DNA from: Leishmania donovani
Lineage: Eukaryota > Euglenozoa > Kinetoplastea > Trypanosomatida > Trypanosomatidae
Reading direction: 5' to 3'
DNA: 64,000 nucleotides
Assembly: GCF_000227135.1 (NCBI RefSeq)
Contig: NC_018245.1
Location: 250,628 to 314,627, forward strand
In this document: in pieces, positions 42,710-52,530 of the stretch
Layout: each line of letters starts with the position of its first letter
Position numbering within the stretch: the first letter of the stretch is position 1
The notes under the pieces: generated by a model
The model's database searches: none
The model's input: only the letters and a program-made list of their open reading frames with translations
Told to the model about the DNA's origin: nothing
Program-made: the position numbers and the translations under genes

Positions 42710-44846
42710 GGATGGATGTATATACATATGTATGTGTGTGTGTGTGCATGCGTTTTGTTCCAGTAGGCTGCTTTCTTCGATTCTATTTGGGGAGGGGGGA
42801 TAAGCGCCGTCTCTCTCGCTCGCTGTCTTTGTTGCTACCTTCGCTCTGTGAGTTTGCTACTTTTATCATCGACCTCTTCGTTTCCATTTTTTTCTTGGGC
42901 CTTCCTCCGCCTTCCTCGCCCTCTCTTCTCGCGAGTGTGTGCAAAGAATGCGTGAGAGAGAGAGAAAGGGGAGGGGATGGCGGAGGAGGGGCTTCTGCTC
43001 CTCACCTCGGTTTACGCGTATTTTTCTTTTATCTGGCGCCGTGTCTGCTCTAGTCTTCTTGCTTACTGTGTGTGCGCGCGCGCTTCGTTTCTGATTGCTC
43101 GTTCGCCTACTCTTTCTCTCGATGCCTTTCTTTGAAATAACCCCAAAACGCAAAACCTCCAGCGTCTGCGCATCCCTCAACAATACGACCTCCTCCCCCT
43201 CCCTCCCTACCCCACCCACACGCACGCACACGCACATGCACGCATGCACAACCTCGAATCACGCGTGGATGAACCGACGCGCCAGCGACGTGAGAAGCGA
43301 AACGAAAAGGCGTCACTGCTCCCGTCGCTCTCCCATCACCACCAACACCAACACCGTCACCCCTTGTATACATGTGCGTGTGTGTGCGTCTCTTGTGTTA
43401 TCGACAACTCACGGAGTATTCGATAACACACGGAAGTAAACATTTTTTTTTGCTTTTCTTTGTTTTTTTTTCTTCTTTGAAAACGAAGGGGAGAAGAACA
43501 GGAGATGCGCGGGTGGCGATGAAAGAGAAGGGTAAAGAGTTGGCAATGGCGTGGTACAGAAAAATGGGGATGGGTGAGATGCGTGGGCGGGAGGTTCCAT
43601 GTGCACGAGCACCAGTGGCATGGTCCATAACACCACCCACGCACCCCACCCATCCCCCCTTTCTCTGTGCCACTCCTCTCTCTCTTTTTATATGCTCCTT
43701 GATTTGGAATCGGTTTCACTCTTGCGCGCATGCGTGCGTGCGTGCACACACGAATTTTTCTTCTCGCGTGTGCGTGTGCGTGTGTATGTGTGTTGGGCCG
43801 GCTCCCCTCCATGAATCTCGAGCAAAACATGCTCGCAGACGCGTATACATTCGCTGTGTGTCGACGGGCCATATAGCATGGCAGGGACCTCTTCTCGAGG
43901 TTGCACGCCTGTGTCGGAGTGTATTCTGTGAGTCACCAACAAGCAAAAGTGTCCACAGTGGCGTCCGTTGTGCCCAATCACCACCAACATCACACACCGC
44001 GTATCTCTGTGCGCTTTTCTATATTTACTTTATTCTCTCGTTTCAGCTCCGAGTGCGCTTTCTAATCCTTTATTGAAAAAGGAAAGGTCGCAGAAGACAC
44101 AAAGTACGCACCAAGTGCAACTTGACAAGACGGTAGAGGATGGTTCATTCCTCATGTCGACAGCGCACGTGCTCAACCCCCCTCCCCGCCTTTTCCCCCC
44201 TAACTCTACTCCCCCGCCCCAGCCTCTGGAACAGCGGAGAAGCCGCGATGAGAACTCGGCAACAGGAGAGAGAGAGAGCGGGTGCATCTGGCCACATTCT
44301 TCGCCCTTGGCCCGCGGAGTGGCCTCTACACGTTTGGTAGCCAGCTCTCCCATTCTCCGTCTCCATCTCTCTGGTTATCACTCGCTCCCCTGCGCTCACG
44401 CCGTTTCAGCATTGCTCTTCTCCACGAAAGGCAACCAGTGTCGCGCCGGGGTGCGTCTCCAATGCACGCGCGTATGTGTGCTCGAGCTCGGCACCCCCTC
44501 CGCACCCCTTGTGCACCTCATCACGTGCAAATCGCCCCGACACACATCGATTAGAGCAAGAGAAGCTGCTCTCAACGCTCGCGGAGTGGCATCAGCAGCG
44601 AGCACGCGCCGGCACAGGGATATTCGCATGTGTATGCACACAGATACAAGCAGCGAAAAGTGAGGAGGGGCTCGTCTTTTTAGAGGGGTGGCGATCAAGG
44701 GAGGGAGGGGTTTCGACTCCTGCCATCTGTATGAGTTGAGCCACGTCTTCTTCACCCTCGCAGTCCGTCACGCACACAGACGCGCTGACGCTTTCCCATT
44801 CCACCGCCCATCCCCTCCACACCCCCTCTTGTCACCCTTTCGGGCA

Positions 44847-47800
44847 ATGCTTGTCTGCTGTGCGCTGAATCGCCGCGCAGGTGGGCGGATTCACATCGGC
44901 TCATTCGCATGCGGGGGATCCTTCGGAGCTCCTGCGGCAATGGCCGCTGTCACCGCTTGCGCATCTGGCGCCGCAGCGCCGCCAACCTCGGGGTGTCGCG
45001 ACGAGAGAAACACGAAAAGGGAACCGCCGGGCCAGTCGTGGACCTTTTCCAACGACGGCAACGACGGCGCAGCCCGTGACTTAGATGGCACGCTCTGCAG
45101 CTGGTCGATACAATCAGCCTTGCAGATGGCCTACCCGCCTGTACCCTTGGTGACAGCCTTCTACGGCCACTGCGCACGTCTGCAGTCGCCACGGCACTTC
45201 TGTCAATGCGATCTACTCACTCTGCCGGCCAACGGATGCTCAGCGAGTCTAGGTGCGGCCCAAGGAGAAAGCACAGCAGTGCCCGTGGGGAGCGCGCGCG
45301 TTGCAGACTGGAACGTTGATGGCGGCGGTAGCGGTGCTGCGCTACTGCTGATGCTGCACGACGTTGCCACACTGCCGTGGGCAGCAGGCTTACGCCTTCC
45401 TCTCACCCTGCACGGAGCGGCTACGTGCGCTCATGACGAGATGGCGCGGCGGGAGCTGCCGGCGGCCGTTGCCGTCAAGAGAAACCGCGGTGGTGCTAGC
45501 AAACCGTCAGGCGCTGCCCCATCGATTGCACGCGTAGGTGGTGAGGTATCAACGCAGTCCCGCACCACCTCCGTCGTCACTGCAGAGGCTTCCCTCGCAA
45601 AGTCCGACGTAGAAGGCGAGGAGCAAGGCAGCGTAGCCACCTCGTGGCGCACCGCCACTGCCGCTGACCACCAAGCTGACAGGGACACCTGGCAGCCTTT
45701 CAGTGAGTACAGCGAGCCACAAGCCTGCGCGGAGACGTCGGCGCTTGCACTGCGCTCATTTGCCGTCGCGCAACTTGGCCAGCGCGTGCCGCTGGTGGCC
45801 CTCGTGGCTGAGAGAGGATTCGATGCCAAGTCAACGTTCTCTGCCCTCACCGAGCACTGTGTTACCCGTCGAGCCTGCGCGGTGTACAACCATCAGTGCT
45901 CAAACAGCCCTGCCTGGCTCCCGCCGCGCACGGCTGTGCATCGCATGCCGGTGGAAGTGTATGCGGAGCGCACCCCGTTGGTGCAGACGAGTGGCACCGC
46001 CGCCTTGCAGCGGGCACTTTGGCAAGGACTGAGCCGTGTCTTGGCAGCATCGGCTGACCACAGCAGCCACGGCGCTGCGCATTCACCTGCAACATTGCGG
46101 TCCTCGCCATCGAAGCCATGCGGAGGACTGCGGTGGCCTATATCACCGCTGGCACATCTCGTCTGGAACGGGCAGTGTTGGGTGGCAGAAACAGACGTGC
46201 AGGTGGCGGAGATGGAGGAGCGGCTCCTCGGCGCGCTGCTGGGCGACGGTGATGAGGATGCGGCTGATGCTAGTGCTGGTGCAGCTCGATCAACAGCGAA
46301 CAGGAACGCGGTCATGTGCGGCACGCCTGCTACGCGGAGTAACACTCTTGAAAAGGGCGGCGCAGGTCGGTTAGAGGCACTCCGGATAGGCTTGAATGCG
46401 CAGGGCCCTGCGTATCCTCGGCTCTGGCTGCCGAGCTGCTGGCGTCGTTCCAGCGGTTTAGCTGAAATATTGACGCCTCTTTTTCGAGATCCGGGCGACG
46501 GTAGTGCGGGAATCGGTGCAGTGTGTAGCCGTCCAGCAGGCGCTGCCGCCCCGGCCGCCTCACGGTGCGCGTTTTCCAGCAGGTCGTATGAGGCCTGGAA
46601 GCGCACCAGTGAAGATGGACGAGTCGTGGAAGCGGCAGTAGAGGCAGCCACAGCTGGCGCACAGATACCAGCGGCGCTGCGCTGCAGTCAGTGGGTGCTG
46701 CGCTTGCGAAAGGCGTGGCTTGTCGCCAGCCCTAACGTAAAATCGGCCTCGCTTTCTCGTGCAGGTGCAGCAGCGGGAGCTGACGTCGCTGCGAAACTGA
46801 GCCTTGGCAACGCGGGCGTGAAGCCAGTGCCATCTCTGCTCGATGCAGCTCGCGGTGCCAGCGACCACTCGCGTGCCCCCTCTTCGAGGTCGCCAGCACC
46901 AGTACCCGTGAGGTACCCCAATTACGACCTCCTTACCGGCTTGCCGCTGAACTTGCGCGACTACGACGCGGCTGCCAGAAGGGCCCGAGACGCTGCCAGG
47001 AGCTCCCGCGCGTCCTCCTTCTCCTCTTCAGCTTCGAAGTCAGCCATGCTGTCGCTGTGGCCTTCCTGGACGACAAAGGCACCACCTGCACACAAGTGCT
47101 GCGTGCAAGCGGCGCAGGCTGCCACCTTTCAGTATGCGGATGATCCGTTCTTCCTTGCGGCTCTCTCGCAGCAGGTGGGGTGGATCCGTGTATCTCCGAC
47201 CTGCAATCCGCACACGCCTCACGTAGGCGCCTCATCGGCATCGGCGCCGATGGCTACCCCGGGCACGGGACCGGTGTCGTGGCAGTTGCCTGATGCGCTG
47301 CGCAGGTGCTACAAAATACCCAGCTCCATCGCGGATGTCCCTCAGCGCTGGCTGTGTGGTGGCGCAAAGACAGCGGCGCAGACAGCCGCTCCCAGCATTG
47401 ATGTTGCCTTGTCCACAGCGCCGGTACAACACCTGCCTCCTTTGCCGCTGCCGCCCGTTGCGAGCGTATCGGTGCCGCAGCAAGAGTGGTGGACAGGCTT
47501 TTTCCTGCATGACGCCCCGCACTGGTGGCACCGCGAGGTGTTCAAAGGCGCGCAGCAACTCTGGGCGGCAAAAAGCACTTGCAACGGCAGGCTCGCAGCG
47601 CCGGTGCGGCCGCGGCACGAGCGCGATGCTGAGCGCGTAGCAGCTGCTGAGGAGGTCGCGCGGATACTATTGTTTCTTCAGGAAGAGTGTCGTGTTCCGC
47701 CGCCTCCGGTGAGCGCTTCCAGCACAGCAACTGCCGTGGCATCCCCATACCACGACGCGCCTAGCTTGACGTCAGAGCCCTCGTCACCGGTAGAGATGAC

Positions 47801-49928
47801 GCAGAAGACGGCGACCTTGCCGCCGCATGTATGCGTGCTTCGACTGGCACCTGTCGCCCCTCTGCTGTGCCGGCCACGCCGATTATTGAGGTGTGGCGAG
47901 AAGGGCAAGCAACAGCACCACTGCGCATCCACTTCGGCCACGGAGGCTCCGTCGTTGGAGCTGCAGTGGTCCCTTGTGCCGGACACAGCCGCGGTGACAG
48001 TGAACACTTTCTTCTCTCTGCAGGACGTGTTGAGTGACGCTGGACCTTCTGGGACGGCTTCCGGTGCGCTGCCGCCGACCTCGTCGGCGGGCCGCGCGGT
48101 GCTGTTTTACGTCGAGGTCAAGGCTGGGTTGGAGGTACTGCGGCGGGTGGCACACGCAGCGGCTGCCCGGGAAGACTCCTCCGACGGCGAGGAAGGCCCC
48201 TCGCCCGCCCCTTCCTCGTCTAATGCCTGGTGGGAACAACTGAGTGCCTTCTACGACGCCAATACGTTTGTGGCGCAAGAAACCGCACCTCCGGCGACGG
48301 TGTCGACAACAGACGAGGGCAACAAAGGCATCAGAAGTGGTGGCTGCGAGGAGGTCGGTACAACCCGCCACGATGCTGTCGCGCACGAGAGCGCTGTACC
48401 GGCCTTCTGCCACCCTGCAGTGACGGAGGTGGTGCGGGCATGTGCGCAACTGATGCTGCGATGCGGAGGGCCATCGCACAACCGCCATGTGAGCGACTCC
48501 CACATCACACTCGGCAGCGGTGGCCGTGAAGGCAACAGGGTTTCAGCAGAGGCAGTTGCAGTATGGTCACGCGTGGACTACGATGCGCTGCTTCGCTCCG
48601 CAGTCGTCGCGTCCGCAAGGGCCGCAGCTACGCCTTCCTCGGCAGCTTGCTTGCGCAGCAAGGTCTCTAATGGCGACGGTGGCAGGAGTGGTGCAGATGA
48701 AGAAGCGGACGAGGAGGGGGCGCCGGACCAAGCAGATGAGGCCGCGGCGCGCACCGACAACGGAAGCGAGAGCTCGTGTGCAGGGTCGGCAGTCACGCAC
48801 GAAACGCAGCGCACACGCCCGGCCAGTGGCGCAGTGGCACACTCTATCCGAGACCATGCGACGAGTGTTGGACAGGACAGTCCATCATCTGCTCAAGTGG
48901 CGCTGGGGTCGTCGTCGACGCCATCATGCTTGCCATACGGCATGGAGGTGTACGAGTACGACGAGGAGGGCACGCGGAGTGCCCCGTGCCTTAGCTGCGG
49001 GGGCCTCGCTGTGTCTCTGAACCATGCACAGCCTCCAGCGACTGAACCGGCTGACTGGCCAGCTGTGGATCGTCGCGTCCCACTCGAGCCCCACTGCCGA
49101 CTGAGCGAGGCCCTTCAGCCCCACAGAAACCCTGGCAGCTTTGGCGCGGTGGCAGGTGCGGGTCCCGCCTCCGCCTCCTCCTCCTCCATCGACACCTGTG
49201 CCAATTCTAGCGCCGCGTCTCTCTCGTCCGCTGGCTTGCCGTCTGCCTCTCTGTCGAGCGGAAAGTCTGTGCAAGCGGTGGCGCTTGGCGAGGCGTCTGT
49301 CGCCTCCATCCTCGACGCCCGAAGGGAGGCCAAGCAGAGCGACGGAGACGTCGGCGCAGACGACGGACCACGAGCGCAGCGCCAGCTGCGAAGTGCCGAG
49401 CTCCTCGTTCAGAATGAGGAATCCCTGTATGCAGGGTCTTCTAAAGGCAGCGCCTACAGTGCATCCCCGATGCCCTCAAGCGCGGATGGCGAGTCGCCGT
49501 CGCCTCCGTTGGACGTGATGGGTACCTTGATAGCGGAGGAGTACCATCGATTTAAGATGGAGTGGCGACAGTGGCTGCGATACCTGCCTCCGACCGCCAC
49601 GCAACAGAGAAACACGCCGTCATCAATTACAGAGCCCACAGGGCCCCAAAAACGCGTGTCCAGCGTGTTTGGCTTTCTGCAGTCGTCGGCGGCCTCCGAA
49701 TACTGCACTGGCTCCTCTTCAAGAGCTCGCACAACCTCCCGAGGCGACGGTGGAGAGCGCAACGCCGACGACTCAGCCCTGCCAGCGGCAGCAACAGCAT
49801 CGGATGGTGCGGTGGTCGTCCTCGACCTGGGACTTTGCGTGCTGCATGTGTGTCGCACAGAGGTATACGTGAACGCCGCCAATTTGCTCTGCCATGAGGA
49901 GGCTCATACAGAGAGACAAGACGACTGA
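44847..49928 (+). CDS. Very large unrecognised protein (hypothetical)
   Basis: 1,693 residues from the first in-frame ATG; the frame is open back to a stop at 44661-44663 but has no earlier ATG. I recognise no domain. It is rich in Ala, Ser, Gly and Pro, with islands of better-ordered sequence that are unusually Trp-rich: SWTFSNDGND near the start, PRLWLPSCWRRSSGLAEIL, EWWTGFFLHDAPHWWHREVF, ERVAAAEEVARILLFLQEEC, and EYHRFKMEWRQWLRYLPP near the C-terminus. The C-terminus ends with a hydrophobic strand (VVVLDLGLCVLHVCRTEVYV). A CLSCGG pair occurs at about residue 1382, but no full zinc motif is seen. There is no signal peptide or clear membrane segment. The uninterrupted frame and GC-rich third positions argue strongly for a real gene, probably kinetoplastid-specific. 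Confidence 0.82.
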   Translation: MLVCCALNRRAGGRIHIGSFACGGSFGAPAAMAAVTACASGAAAPPTSGCRDERNTKREPPGQSWTFSNDGNDGAARDLDGTLCSWSIQSALQMAYPPVPLVTAFYGHCARLQSPRHFCQCDLLTLPANGCSASLGAAQGESTAVPVGSARVADWNVDGGGSGAALLLMLHDVATLPWAAGLRLPLTLHGAATCAHDEMARRELPAAVAVKRNRGGASKPSGAAPSIARVGGEVSTQSRTTSVVTAEASLAKSDVEGEEQGSVATSWRTATAADHQADRDTWQPFSEYSEPQACAETSALALRSFAVAQLGQRVPLVALVAERGFDAKSTFSALTEHCVTRRACAVYNHQCSNSPAWLPPRTAVHRMPVEVYAERTPLVQTSGTAALQRALWQGLSRVLAASADHSSHGAAHSPATLRSSPSKPCGGLRWPISPLAHLVWNGQCWVAETDVQVAEMEERLLGALLGDGDEDAADASAGAARSTANRNAVMCGTPATRSNTLEKGGAGRLEALRIGLNAQGPAYPRLWLPSCWRRSSGLAEILTPLFRDPGDGSAGIGAVCSRPAGAAAPAASRCAFSSRSYEAWKRTSEDGRVVEAAVEAATAGAQIPAALRCSQWVLRLRKAWLVASPNVKSASLSRAGAAAGADVAAKLSLGNAGVKPVPSLLDAARGASDHSRAPSSRSPAPVPVRYPNYDLLTGLPLNLRDYDAAARRARDAARSSRASSFSSSASKSAMLSLWPSWTTKAPPAHKCCVQAAQAATFQYADDPFFLAALSQQVGWIRVSPTCNPHTPHVGASSASAPMATPGTGPVSWQLPDALRRCYKIPSSIADVPQRWLCGGAKTAAQTAAPSIDVALSTAPVQHLPPLPLPPVASVSVPQQEWWTGFFLHDAPHWWHREVFKGAQQLWAAKSTCNGRLAAPVRPRHERDAERVAAAEEVARILLFLQEECRVPPPPVSASSTATAVASPYHDAPSLTSEPSSPVEMTQKTATLPPHVCVLRLAPVAPLLCRPRRLLRCGEKGKQQHHCASTSATEAPSLELQWSLVPDTAAVTVNTFFSLQDVLSDAGPSGTASGALPPTSSAGRAVLFYVEVKAGLEVLRRVAHAAAAREDSSDGEEGPSPAPSSSNAWWEQLSAFYDANTFVAQETAPPATVSTTDEGNKGIRSGGCEEVGTTRHDAVAHESAVPAFCHPAVTEVVRACAQLMLRCGGPSHNRHVSDSHITLGSGGREGNRVSAEAVAVWSRVDYDALLRSAVVASARAAATPSSAACLRSKVSNGDGGRSGADEEADEEGAPDQADEAAARTDNGSESSCAGSAVTHETQRTRPASGAVAHSIRDHATSVGQDSPSSAQVALGSSSTPSCLPYGMEVYEYDEEGTRSAPCLSCGGLAVSLNHAQPPATEPADWPAVDRRVPLEPHCRLSEALQPHRNPGSFGAVAGAGPASASSSSIDTCANSSAASLSSAGLPSASLSSGKSVQAVALGEASVASILDARREAKQSDGDVGADDGPRAQRQLRSAELLVQNEESLYAGSSKGSAYSASPMPSSADGESPSPPLDVMGTLIAEEYHRFKMEWRQWLRYLPPTATQQRNTPSSITEPTGPQKRVSSVFGFLQSSAASEYCTGSSSRARTTSRGDGGERNADDSALPAAATASDGAVVVLDLGLCVLHVCRTEVYVNAANLLCHEEAHTERQDD

Positions 49929-51151
49929 GGAAGAGAGGGAGGGGCACGGACGGATGGCTTTCATAAACGCGAGTAGCGAAACAGAGAGAGACGTCCAGAC
50001 CGGGCATGAATAAAGCAGCCGGCTGCGTCGCGCGCTCAGTGTGCGTGCGTGGATGTGCCCATGCAGGCTCTCGCCATGGAAGCACGTCTGTGACCCTCCC
50101 TTTCTCTCGCGCCCTCTCCTCGCCGCCCTAATCTACGCAGCAACACAAATTACACGAGCGACTGCGACTGCTATTATCACTGCTACTGCTGCTCCAGCAT
50201 CAAAACCTCACCCTTGCCGGGTTTCAACAACGAACACCCTAACAAGCCAAGAAGCAAGCGCCGCTGCGACGCACTGGAGGTGTACGCTCCCACCTGCTGC
50301 GCTTTCCATTCATTCCCCGACGCAGCCATGATCAGCTGCATGACGCTCAGCACAAGTCTCGTGAAAGGCGCGGTCATGTGAGTGTGTGTGTGTGTGTACG
50401 TCTGGGCCTGCGTGAAGGATATCATCAGTTGACCTTGGCGCGACCCCCGTGGCAGCACAAGCGCCGTTACACACACCAGTCATCCTGCCAGTGCCCAGGT
50501 GTGAACACCTCAGCAGCAACACAAACACGCACACACACGCACACGCCAGCGCATCATGAGAAAACCTACACTATTACTTGAGCCCTTACATCGCAGCACG
50601 AACCACCGCTTTTTCTGTCGGCAGCCGACCACCTTTCGACTACCACGCCACCCTTCGCGATGCCGCCTACCCTCTCCGCCGCCCCGTCTCCTCCTGGCCA
50701 ACCGCTTCTCATGCTGCCTCTTGCCCTCCACGCCTGGCTACCTCTCCTTCATCACCTCCGCACTTCACGAAATCGGCAAACGTGTCGACATCACGCATTG
50801 CATCTCCGCTCTGTCGTCGTGTAGCTCCGCGCTGTGGCGTCTCCGTGCTGTGTGCGCGTTTTCCGGATGGCGAGAGGAGAAGCAGCCGTGCGGCGTGCCA
50901 CCGCTGGTGCTGCTGCTGCTGTGGCTGCGTGGAGTGCTATGATGAAAAACGTTTCCTTAACGACGAGCGGACCGACACGCACCCATGCGGACAGTTCGAA
51001 TGTGTACAAATGTTGAGCCTCCCGCCTCCCGCGCCCGTGTCATCGCCGCTGCACCGTGCGCCTGCATGCGTGCGCGTGTGCGGCGGGGGACACTGGACAA
51101 CGACGTCTCTGTCTAACGGGGTGCGACGCTGCTCTGTCGGCGCACCTCGAT

Positions 51152-51250
51152 NNNNNNNNNNNNNNNNNNNNNNNNNNNNNNNNNNNNNNNNNNNNNNNNN
51201 NNNNNNNNNNNNNNNNNNNNNNNNNNNNNNNNNNNNNNNNNNNNNNNNNN
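51152..51250. other. Assembly gap (99 N), flanks not duplicated
   Basis: Same placeholder length as the other small gaps, but the sequences on either side do not match, so real sequence of unknown length is probably missing. Confidence 0.95.
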
Positions 51251-52143
51251 AACTCCGCTAGGTGAGATGCCGCGGGTGATACTTCTCCAAGAGCTCCGTC
51301 GCCACCGCCGCGCATCCACGTCGCTGGGGCGTGTGCGCCTCTGTGCCTGTGTATGTGTATGCATATGCATGTGTGTGTGTGCTTGTGTTTGTGTGCCAGC
51401 TGCGCTGCCGCGCAGGATGAGAGACATTCAACGGATCCCAATCAGAGCACTGTGCACTGAAACCCCGTCCTGATGCTAATCCGCAAAACAACGGCTGACG
51501 CGGCGACGCAGCCGGCCACGGGCACGTGCTGTGATGTGCCGCGTGACGGATGGATGGCATGGAAAGCAGCGACGGAGCAGTTCTTAGAATGTTGCAGTCG
51601 TAGCATTTCTCACACCGAGACAGATGCAGGGAGGTGGTGGCGTGGCTCACAAACGACATGACGGGAGACTGCCTGCAGAGGCGGCTGCCGGCTCTTGACG
51701 CACACAGTTGTCACAGCGCTCTCCAAAGATGGCGCCTGCGCGCATGTCGTGGAGTGTAAAGGACCACCCTTTCTGTGAAACAAGCGGGCGCACACGAGAG
51801 ACAGACGTACCTGGGCTTTCCGTATTGGCTTTTTTTCTGCTGCTTTATTCGGGCATCGGTGTGGACGTAATCGGCGGTCCTGCTGCAGGGAGGCCGGGGT
51901 GCATCCAGCGGCATGCGGACGGCTGTGACATGCATCGTTCTGAGGCGTTCGGAGCCACGTGCCAGTCTCGAGACGCAGAAGCTGACCGAAGAAGAAGAGG
52001 GAAAGCGATGCACCGTGGCGATCACCTGCTTGTTTCGTACGTTGGTCTTTTCCTCCAACCGTCTTCCATCCACCACTTCCTTCTCTGCGCCGTCCCCCAG
52101 CCCCCCTTTTTCAGTGCATGTGGCTCCTCCTTCACCGATCACC

Positions 52144-52171
52144 TGCACCCCACCTCCCCTTCTTCTTCTAG
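52144..52171 (+). promoter_or_regulatory. Possible spliced-leader acceptor for the ORC4-like gene
   Basis: A C-rich then TTC-repeat tract ends in TAG (AG at 52170-52171), 359 nt before the chosen ATG. Another candidate (TTTTTCAG, AG at 52113-52114) lies just upstream. Inferred only. Confidence 0.4.
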
Positions 52172-52530
52172 CGGATTCGGCCGACTGTGGTGAGCAGCAG
52201 CTTCGGCCAAAGGGGTGAAGTCAGGCGTGGTGGCGGCGATTGATGGACTGCGCCGCACGCACACCGTTTTGCAGACGTATACACATTCCTGCGAGCACAC
52301 AGAACTGCAGGCGCGCTTGAGAGGATCATAGACACACGCTAATAGGCATAGAATCAGGACCACAGCAGGCTGAGCCTCACCGCACATCGTCCACCGCGGC
52401 CACCACGGCACACGACTATGTGAGCGACGGCGATAAGCGTAATCTTCGCCAGGAAAGTAGCTCGGCTCTGTCTCTCCTCGTCGGCTTCGTAGAGCGCGCT
52501 CCCCGCCCGCACACGCAGTGCTGCTTCGTT

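Larger units (their letters stand above)
38675..44846. other. Intergenic region with retroposon-derived block
   Basis: About 6 kb with no supportable gene. It begins with the citrate synthase 3' UTR, then has T-rich and A-rich spacer, a GC-rich non-repetitive block (about 39,780-41,860) carrying 442-nt repeat copy B and two assembly gaps, then pyrimidine-rich spacer with (TA)n, TG and CA runs. The 467-codon minus-strand frame around 40.6-42.0 kb runs through Ns and duplicated contig ends and is not a gene. Confidence 0.6.
49929..52530. other. Intergenic spacer with an assembly gap
   Basis: About 2.6 kb with no supportable gene: CA/TG runs, GC-rich stretches around 50.6-51.1 kb and 51.5-52.0 kb, and a 99-N gap at 51152-51250. 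Unlike the other 99-N gaps, I see no repeated flanks here. A pyrimidine tract ending at AG 52170-52171 may be the acceptor for the ORC4-like gene. Confidence 0.6.

Noticed and set aside
44688..44846. N-terminal extension of the 1,693-residue protein
   Set aside because: Begins only at a GTG; no ATG in this part of the frame, and composition is UTR-like.
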